From: Candidatus Cloacimonadota bacterium
GTDB lineage: Bacteria; Cloacimonadota; Cloacimonadia; Cloacimonadales; TCS61
DNA: 23,051 bases
Reading direction: 5' to 3'
Assembly (NCBI GenBank): GCA_030626645.1
Contig: DAOUTP010000004.1
Coordinates: 1 to 23,051 of the forward strand
The notes under the pieces: generated by a model
Told to the model about the DNA's origin: nothing
Databases searched by the model: none
What the model saw: the letters and a program-made list of their open reading frames with translations, nothing else
Position numbers and translations under genes: made by a program
In this document: one piece after another, positions 9,193 to 14,711 of the stretch
Numbering within the stretch: position 1 is the first letter of the stretch
How the letters are laid out: every line of letters starts with the position of its first letter

Positions 9193-9627
9193 TCATTTTC
9201 CTATGATCTCAAATCCATATTTATCCATAAATAATTTATATTCTTCTGTAAATGATTTTATTCGATGATGCTCATCCTGATTTTTGATATATTCTCTAAC
9301 TCTATTTACTGCTGAATGGCTTATTGATGCAGCAAGATATTCTTCTTGCCAGTTAAATTTATATTTCGTTAATTTATTTTCATTTATCCAATGAGATGAT
9401 TCTCCTTTTAATAAATGTACAATCTTAGCAATTGATTGCTCTTGATTCATTGAGAGAAGTATATGTAAGTGATCTTTGTAACCATTTATAAAATCAAGAT
9501 GGATTCCCTTTTCTTTAGCATTATCACGAATATGTGAAAATACTTTTGATCGTATCTCTTTTGTTAAATAGGGTTGTCTATTTTTAGTTGCCCAGATGAT
9601 ATGAATCCAGATTTTGATAAACGGCAT
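9193..9627 (-). CDS. tnpA: IS200-like/RayT HUH transposase (Y1_Tnp)
   Basis: 144 residues, the normal length for the IS200-like Y1 transposase family (pfam01797, COG1943). The HUH metal-binding motif is His53-Leu-His55 in KDHLHILL, and the likely catalytic tyrosine is Tyr113 in VREYIKNQ. The N-terminal IWATKNRQPYL is a family signature. These enzymes cut and rejoin single-stranded DNA at small hairpins. The start at 9627 is preceded by AGGAAG about 8 nt away. The frame looks intact with no inactivating change. It is flanked on both sides by palindromes of one family, as expected for a REP-associated transposase; which hairpin it binds cannot be told from sequence alone. Confidence 0.88.
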   Translation of the reverse strand: MPFIKIWIHIIWATKNRQPYLTKEIRSKVFSHIRDNAKEKGIHLDFINGYKDHLHILLSMNQEQSIAKIVHLLKGESSHWINENKLTKYKFNWQEEYLAASISHSAVNRVREYIKNQDEHHRIKSFTEEYKLFMDKYGFEIIGK

Positions 9628-9644
9628 TATCTCTCTTCCTGTGT

Positions 9645-9699
9645 GGGGTTAAAACCCCAGATTTTTTCCATATCTTTATCCCCGTGATAAATCACGGGG
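9645..9699. repeat. A-B repeat unit directly 5' of the transposase gene (best copy)
   Basis: A hairpin GGGGTTAAAACCCC (9645-9658), a 21-nt spacer and B palindrome CCCCGTGATAAATCACGGGG (9680-9699), which has perfect 9-bp arms around AA. The tail is CTATTTAAAATAATTC. It is 17 nt upstream of the transposase start codon. Confidence 0.9.
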
Positions 9700-9741
9700 C
9701 TATTTAAAATAATTCTTTTCATTGCTTCATCTTCCCATATT

Positions 9742-9785
9742 CCCCACGATAACCCCAAGATATGCATCGGGGCAAGAGCACAGGG
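9742..9785. repeat. Long-form (nested) B palindrome
   Basis: Same inner sequence as 3658-3701 (AACCCCAAGATATGCATCGG) within outer arms CCCCACGAT and AGCACAGGG, followed by tail CTATTTATATTAATT. Confidence 0.75.
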
Positions 9786-9843
9786 CTATTTATATTAATT
9801 ATAATCATTTTATTATTCTTCATATTTATCATCTTCTTTTGCA

Positions 9844-9901
9844 GGGGTTGAAACCCCGATATTCTTTTGATGATCTCAAATCCCCGCGATGAATCACGGG
9901 G
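9844..9901. repeat. A-B repeat unit
   Basis: A hairpin GGGGTTGAAACCCC (9844-9857), a 24-nt spacer, B palindrome CCCCGCGATGAATCACGGGG (9882-9901) and tail CTATTTAAAATAATTC. The right half belongs to the 48-nt exact repeat with 9690-9737. Confidence 0.85.
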
Positions 9902-9942
9902 CTATTTAAAATAATTCTTTTCATTGCTTCATCTTCCCAATT

Positions 9943-9962
9943 TCCCGAGATAAATCATGGGG
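9943..9962. repeat. B palindrome without A partner
   Basis: TCCCGAGATAAATCATGGGG followed by CTATTTAAAATAAAT. No A hairpin is present in the ~40 nt to its left. Confidence 0.75.
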
Positions 9963-10002
9963 CTATTTAAAATAAATATTTCCATTTCTTTTCTTCCAGA
10001 TT

Positions 10003-10147
10003 CCCCGAGCTAAAGCACGGGGCAACTCATTGAATTGCCATTGTTTTTTGAATTGCCATGGTTTTTTGAATTGCCACGGTTTTTTGAATTGCCACGGTTT
10101 TTAAACCGTGGACAAATTCCATCCAACATCAATTCGGGTTTTAACCC
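10003..10147. repeat. Composite repeat: B palindrome, tandem units with C palindrome, short A palindrome
   Basis: B palindrome CCCCGAGCTAAAGCACGGGG (10003-10022), linker CAACTCATT, four GAATTGCC units (10032-10103), C palindrome CCACGGTTTTTAAACCGTGG (10092-10111, 9-bp arms around TT), linker GACAAATTCCATCC, then GGGTTTTAACCC (10136-10147). It parallels 3658-3790 element for element and lies just 3' of the six-PAS gene. Confidence 0.85.
10032..10103. repeat. Four tandem ~18-nt units of the C-palindrome left arm
   Basis: Units at 10032, 10050, 10068 and 10086, each GAATTGCC followed by A(T/C)(T/G)G and a T run; the last unit forms the left arm of the C palindrome. The consensus is GAATTGCCACGGTTTTTT. 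The related composite at 3711-3745 has only two units. Confidence 0.85.
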
Positions 10148-10166
10148 ATCATTTTCTAAAAAATCT

Positions 10167-12851
10167 CTAGGTAACAATTTTGTATTTCTCTTTTCTGCCC
10201 AATTTCTTAAGCAATTCATTAATTTCTTTTCGTAAATCGTTGATCTTTAACTCTCTATCCACAGTTGCAGCATTAAAAATTTCAAGTTCACTTATTTTCT
10301 TTTTAAGCTCTACCTCTGCTTTGTTATGCTCGACTATCTCTGCTTTTAGCACCTTGGTTGTTTTACTAAGATCCTTCATAATAACAGAAGTAGCAATTCT
10401 TTGTTTTTCACTAATGTCAAACTGCTTTTTCAGTTCTATAGATTTTTCTTTAATTTCTTTGCCCGCTTGCTTGCGCTCGGTGATGTCTACTGATCTTCCC
10501 TGGAATCCAATAAATTTTTTATCACTATCTAACAACAGGTTGGCTCTAATTTCAACATCTATAATAGAACCGTCTTTCTTAATTTGTTTTACCTCGAACC
10601 TGGATTGATTAAGCTTTCCTCTTTTAAATTCAATAACTAATTGTTCGGCTGCATTTTTTATAGTCTTCATTGATTCGTTTGTAGTAAAAACAGATGGTTT
10701 CAGACCAATGAATTCTTCGGGAGTATAGCCAAGGAAGTTGATAATTGCACTATTAACGAAATTCATATTGAATTCAATATCTGTTGTCCATATTGTATCT
10801 AAAGTATTAGTAGCAAGAAGTCTGTATTTCTCTTCGCTTTCTTTCAGTTGTTCTTCTGCTTGTTTGCGCTCGGTGATGTCGTGAAATATTCCAAAAGAAC
10901 CTTGATGTTCTCCATTTTTAGAAATGATTGGAGTTGCTGTTATTGTGATAATTCTTTGTTCGCCGTTTTTTCTAATTATAGAAAGCTCATAAAAACTTGA
11001 TTTCCCTTTTTTTCTAAATGAGGATTGTTCAAGTACTTTCTGGAACATTTCAGGTGATGTTAATTCCTTCAGATTTTTACCGATCATTTCTTTTTGGGGA
11101 TAACCAAAAATATCTGCAGCAGCCTGATTTAGAAAAGTAAAAGTTTCGTTTTTATCTACATTACCTATTCCTTCATCTATGGTTTCTACCAGAGACCGGT
11201 ATTTCTCTTCGCTTTCTTTTAAAGCTTCCTCTGCCTGCTTACGTTCGGTGATGTTCATAATATTACCGATTACGACTACCACTTTGTCGTTTTCTTTTTC
11301 CGCTTGAGCAGTAGTGCGTATCCATATCCTGTTTCCTTTTACTGTTGTAAATGGAAATTCTAAATCGTAAGATATTCCTTCATCAACGCACTTCTGAAAA
11401 GCCTCCATAATTATCTGGCGATCTTTTTCATCGTAACATTTAATGCCGCTCTCGATATGTTTTCCAGAACCCAACTCTATTTCAGTCGGATCAATTTCAT
11501 GAATTCGATAGGTTTCATCCGTCCAGAACATGGTTTGGTTTTCCACATTCCATTCCCATCCGCCAACTTTTGTTAGCTGCTGGGTGGCGTTAAGCAGATT
11601 TTCACTCGAAAGTAACGCAGCCTCTGTCTGCTTGCGCTTGGTAATGTCCTGAACAGTACCGTGCAGCCTCACAATCTTGCCGTTGGCATCATAATCGACT
11701 GTACCCCGTGCGAGAGTTTGTCTTAAGATGCCATCCGTTCGTATAAGATCCAGTTCTAGTTCGTAAGCTTCTCCGGTGTTAAAAGCCTTCGTAACTACCT
11801 CATTCAACCGCTTCCAGCTTTCCGGAGTGTAGAATGATGACATCTCAGCAAAGCTTGGTACAGGAAGATTCGGATCGTATCCGTTGATGCGGCAAAGCTC
11901 TTCTGACCATTGTACAACATTAGTTGCTACATTCCATTGCCAATCGCCTATGTTTGCCAATTGCTGAGCAACTCGAAGTGATGCTTCGCTTTCCCTAATC
12001 GTCTCCTCAGCCTGCTTGCGATCGTTAATGTCTTCAATATGAACTAAATACCCCTTTTCACCTATATCTAAAATCTCATACGGAGTTATCAATATATTCA
12101 TAAAACATTTTCCGGATTTTGATGTTTTATACAATTTATGCTTCTTCACAAGATCAAAATCAAATTCTGTTTCGTATTGATATGGCTTGCCTTCCTTAAC
12201 CTGTTTTATGGACTCCTCTGACAGATTTGGATCTTCAAACAGTTTGAATCCTTTTATCTCTTTTATATCATCAACACCAAATATTTTCAAACATTTCTGA
12301 TTTACATTAATGAGGCTGCCCTCTGAATTATAGTATTCTATCCCTATCGGTGCTTCGGAAAATATGCTCTTGAATCGTGACTCACTTTCTTTTAGCGCTT
12401 CATCTGCCTGTTTGCGATCGGTTAAGTCCTGGTAAACAGCAACAATTTCTCCTGATGATAGTTTGTAAATGTAATTTTCCCTGTATCCCTGAATCCTTTT
12501 ATCCTGGTAAAGCAAAACGGGAAAGTGCTTCGGCTTTCCGGTTTTCCAGACATTTTGAAAAACCTTAAAAAGCCCAAATTCCACTACTCCGGGAAATACT
12601 TCGGTTACTTTTTTCCCGATCACTTTTTCTTTTGATATTTTTTCTACTTTCTCTGCCATCGGATTGAAATCTTCGATGATAAAATCTTTTCCGTTATTAA
12701 CCGCTTTATATACAACTATACAGCTTGCCGTACTTTGGACTATTCCTTTGTATCTTTCTTCACTATCAGATTTCTCTAGTTTGGCAACTTTATTCTTTAA
12801 TTTGCTAATCTCATCTAAGAGCTGTTCATTTGTCATATTGTCTTTTTTCAT
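10167..12851 (-). CDS. Six-PAS sensor protein without kinase domain
   Basis: 894 residues, no membrane segment. A short coiled coil (1-30) precedes six PAS domains at roughly 31-147, 155-278, 285-407, 412-537, 546-662 and 671-792. Most junctions carry the PAS-linker phrase DITERKQAEE. A linker (800-845) with SEKQRIAT and AEIVEHN matches the one ahead of the catalytic core in the kinase at 6131-8974. Here it leads instead to a 46-residue coiled-coil tail with ELEIFN, TVDRE and LRKEINELLKKLG. There is no H-box, N-box or G-box, so it cannot be a kinase on its own. DNA coding for PAS3 and adjacent parts (~11560-12020) is visibly richer in GC (about 47% in sampled lines) than flanking parts (~35%). 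The start at 12851 has GAGGTG upstream and lies 1 nt after the stop of the small remnant gene. Confidence 0.9.
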   Translation of the reverse strand: MKKDNMTNEQLLDEISKLKNKVAKLEKSDSEERYKGIVQSTASCIVVYKAVNNGKDFIIEDFNPMAEKVEKISKEKVIGKKVTEVFPGVVEFGLFKVFQNVWKTGKPKHFPVLLYQDKRIQGYRENYIYKLSSGEIVAVYQDLTDRKQADEALKESESRFKSIFSEAPIGIEYYNSEGSLINVNQKCLKIFGVDDIKEIKGFKLFEDPNLSEESIKQVKEGKPYQYETEFDFDLVKKHKLYKTSKSGKCFMNILITPYEILDIGEKGYLVHIEDINDRKQAEETIRESEASLRVAQQLANIGDWQWNVATNVVQWSEELCRINGYDPNLPVPSFAEMSSFYTPESWKRLNEVVTKAFNTGEAYELELDLIRTDGILRQTLARGTVDYDANGKIVRLHGTVQDITKRKQTEAALLSSENLLNATQQLTKVGGWEWNVENQTMFWTDETYRIHEIDPTEIELGSGKHIESGIKCYDEKDRQIIMEAFQKCVDEGISYDLEFPFTTVKGNRIWIRTTAQAEKENDKVVVVIGNIMNITERKQAEEALKESEEKYRSLVETIDEGIGNVDKNETFTFLNQAAADIFGYPQKEMIGKNLKELTSPEMFQKVLEQSSFRKKGKSSFYELSIIRKNGEQRIITITATPIISKNGEHQGSFGIFHDITERKQAEEQLKESEEKYRLLATNTLDTIWTTDIEFNMNFVNSAIINFLGYTPEEFIGLKPSVFTTNESMKTIKNAAEQLVIEFKRGKLNQSRFEVKQIKKDGSIIDVEIRANLLLDSDKKFIGFQGRSVDITERKQAGKEIKEKSIELKKQFDISEKQRIATSVIMKDLSKTTKVLKAEIVEHNKAEVELKKKISELEIFNAATVDRELKINDLRKEINELLKKLGRKEKYKIVT

Positions 12852-12852
12852 T

Positions 12853-12993
12853 TTACACCTCGAACTTATTACTTTTGTACAAACTTGAGCTCACATCCAA
12901 ATTTAACCGAGGAAGCGTGATAGTAAGCTCATGTATTTTCAATGCGAGCTCGTATGACAAATAAAAAATCTCAAGATCTTTGTAATTCTTCAT
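12853..12993 (-). pseudogene. Truncated four-helix-bundle protein (23S rRNA IVP / S23 family)
   Basis: A 46-codon frame begins MKNYKDLEIF and continues with YELALKIHELT, which matches the N-terminus of the four-helix-bundle IVP family (pfam05635). The family usually has ~115-125 residues and a central SIPxNIAEG-type motif; here the frame keeps a region resembling the SQIRRSSKS helix (SSSLYKSNKF) and then stops, so about 60% is missing. It has a strong ribosome binding site (AGAGGTGG) and its TAA is separated by one A from the ATG of the six-PAS gene, so it may still be translated as a leader peptide. I read it as the remnant of a gene cut by the event that placed the PAS gene here. Short length limits certainty. 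Confidence 0.6.
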
Positions 12994-13031
12994 AACCACC
13001 TCTTCTCAACCCGCAATCCACACCTTGTTTT

Positions 13032-14588
13032 TCACTCCACAATTTCATATATTGGCTCTTCACCCAATTTTTTAAGTAAGTCATTGATCTCTTTTCGTAA
13101 GTCGTTAATTGCTATTTCTCTATCTACCGTAACATCATTGAAAATTTCTAGTTCATTCATTCTCTCTTTCAAAACTATCTCTGTTTTTTTATGCTCAATG
13201 ATCTCGTCCTTAAGTTCCCGTGTTTTTTTATTAAGATCCTGCAAAACAACAGTAGTAGCAATTCTTTGCTTTTCACTAATTTTAAATTGCTTATCCAGTT
13301 CTTTAGATTTTTCTATAATTTCTTCGTCAGCTTGTTTGCGTTCCGTGATGTCTTCTATAATGCCGTCATAATGTATGATATTATTATTTTCTTTCACTGC
13401 TACTGCTGAAATAGAACAATATATCGGTGACCCATCCTTTTTCTTTAGTAAGAGTTCTTTATTCGAAACGAAATCGGATTCTTGCAGTTCCTCGTTAAAT
13501 TTATTGCGATCATCTTTATTGAAATAAAAATCAGAAACATTCAATTGTAAAACCGCATTTTTGTCTTCATAATCGAATATCTTAAGAAAAGCCGGATTAA
13601 CTTCGATAAATTTTCCATCTTTACCGGGAGAATTTCTATAAATACCAACGTTCAAGTTTTCTGTAAGAGTTCTGTATTTTTCTTCGCTGTTTCTCAATTG
13701 AGCAGTTTGTTTTACAATCTGGTGATTCAAAATTCGGTTAAAAATGAAAATGAAAACTACTGAGAGTAAAAGAGTTGAAATAATGATCAATAATATCCAA
13801 AATGGGAAATGAGTTTCCTTTTTATATCCACCCAGATATTTTTCCATCGAAGAGTAATAGATAGAATTTTTATTTTGTACTAACTTTTTAATATGGAGGT
13901 CAATTTTTTCAATAAAGAATGATGTGTGCTGAGAATCTTTTGGGAATGCAAATAGCAATTGTGCCGGTTGGAAAATGATAGAGGTTCTATTAACTTGGTA
14001 CTCATTTTCATGCAAAGCGCCAAAATCTTTATTAGTAATACCTGCATCAATCTCCTTATTCTTTAAAGCTTCAAAAACTTCTTTGTAATTATCCATTTCG
14101 ATAATATCACAGTTTATATTGAATTTTTCTATTAGATCTTTTAACCCTTCCGGACCTTCGATATTAAAACTACTTTTTAATCCTCCTATCTTTTTACCTT
14201 CAAGATCAAGAATAGATTGTATATTAGTTCCATCATGTGTGTATAATCTTGACCAACTTAAGAGTACTGTTTCATCTGAAAATGCAAATCTTTCTTCTCT
14301 TGCCGGAGTTATACCTACATCAACCATTATATCAATTTCATTATTTTCTAATCTCTGCAGGCATTGATCCCAATTTCCCTGGATCCATTCGATTTCCCAA
14401 TCTTCCTTATGTGCAATATAGTTTGTAATGTCAGCCCAGAATCCACTAATTTCACCATTAGCATCGGTAAATATCTTTGGAGAATTTTCATAAGTCCCTA
14501 TCTTTAAATGTAATTTTTCGGTTGCTGTTAATGAATATACGCTGAATATTATTATAAAAATTGAAATTAGTGTTTTTAATTTTATCAT
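13032..14588 (-). CDS. Membrane-anchored SBP-PAS sensor without kinase domain
   Basis: 518 residues. A signal segment (1-22) precedes a periplasmic solute-binding domain of the SBP_bac_3 type (~27-255: LKIGTYENSPKIF at its start, EIDIMVDVGITPAREER in the middle), then one membrane segment (~263-285), one PAS domain (~303-417), a linker (424-469) with KSKELDKQF, SEKQRIATTV and DEIIEHK, and a coiled-coil tail (~472-518) ending LGEEPIYEIVE. SBP_bac_3 domains bind amino acids or similar small solutes; fused to a membrane helix and PAS they normally feed a kinase, which is absent here. The start at 14588 has AGGGA upstream. A repeat unit separates it from the gene before it. Confidence 0.9.
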   Translation of the reverse strand: MIKLKTLISIFIIIFSVYSLTATEKLHLKIGTYENSPKIFTDANGEISGFWADITNYIAHKEDWEIEWIQGNWDQCLQRLENNEIDIMVDVGITPAREERFAFSDETVLLSWSRLYTHDGTNIQSILDLEGKKIGGLKSSFNIEGPEGLKDLIEKFNINCDIIEMDNYKEVFEALKNKEIDAGITNKDFGALHENEYQVNRTSIIFQPAQLLFAFPKDSQHTSFFIEKIDLHIKKLVQNKNSIYYSSMEKYLGGYKKETHFPFWILLIIISTLLLSVVFIFIFNRILNHQIVKQTAQLRNSEEKYRTLTENLNVGIYRNSPGKDGKFIEVNPAFLKIFDYEDKNAVLQLNVSDFYFNKDDRNKFNEELQESDFVSNKELLLKKKDGSPIYCSISAVAVKENNNIIHYDGIIEDITERKQADEEIIEKSKELDKQFKISEKQRIATTVVLQDLNKKTRELKDEIIEHKKTEIVLKERMNELEIFNDVTVDREIAINDLRKEINDLLKKLGEEPIYEIVE

Positions 14589-14609
14589 ATCTACATCCCT
14601 ATGAATTTT

Positions 14610-14666
14610 GGGATTAAAATCCCGATATTTATTTGATGATCTTTATCCCCGAGCTAAAGCAAGGGG
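14610..14666. repeat. A-B repeat unit upstream of the SBP-PAS gene
   Basis: A hairpin GGGATTAAAATCCC (14610-14623), a 23-nt spacer and B palindrome CCCCGAGCTAAAGCAAGGGG (14647-14666), followed by CAACCCATAATCC. It lies 22 nt ahead of the SBP-PAS start codon. Confidence 0.8.
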
Positions 14667-14703
14667 CAACCCATAATCCGAAACCCAAATCCCGAATCCC
14701 GAA
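14667..14703. repeat. Degenerate 7-8-nt tandem repeat
   Basis: Successive variants of AATCCCGA: CCCATAATCCGAAACCCAAA, then TCCCGAATCCCGAA. A weaker echo (AACCCGCAATCC) occurs near 13009-13020, after the next gene's 5' side. Confidence 0.5.
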
Positions 14704-14711
14704 CTTCTTTT

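Larger units (their letters stand above)
9134..9699. mobile_element. Candidate IS200/RAYT unit: transposase gene between two direct repeat units
   Basis: The tnpA-like gene (9193-9627) sits between A-B units at 9134-9188 and 9645-9699 that have the same orientation and spacing. IS200/IS605 elements carry subterminal hairpins at both ends rather than terminal inverted repeats, so this layout fits a single-strand transposition unit or a RAYT gene with its REP sequences. The ends are not defined: similar units continue on both sides, and no target duplication is expected for this mechanism. Confidence 0.5.
9628..10166. other. Gene-free 539-nt repeat array
   Basis: I see no gene here. The region is filled by palindrome units at 9645-9699, 9742-9785, 9844-9901, 9943-9962 and 10003-10147 with AT-rich linkers. 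Positions 9690-9737 and 9892-9939 are identical over 48 nt. Positions 9083-9146 and 9796-9857 are also closely similar. Confidence 0.8.

Noticed and set aside
9680..9699. B palindromes as ordinary rho-independent terminators
   Set aside because: On the plus strand the stem is followed by CTATTTAAAATAATT, and on the minus strand by AT-rich mixed sequence; neither is a U-tract, and copies occur in leaders as well as after genes.
9645..10147. CRISPR array
   Set aside because: The repeats are themselves palindromes of uneven length at uneven spacing, the intervening sequences are repeated rather than unique, and no cas gene is present.
10010..10219. Minus-strand 69-codon frame with repeated Gly-Asn-Ser units
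   Set aside because: The amino-acid repeat is only the translation of the tandem GAATTGCC DNA units, and its start lies inside the six-PAS gene.
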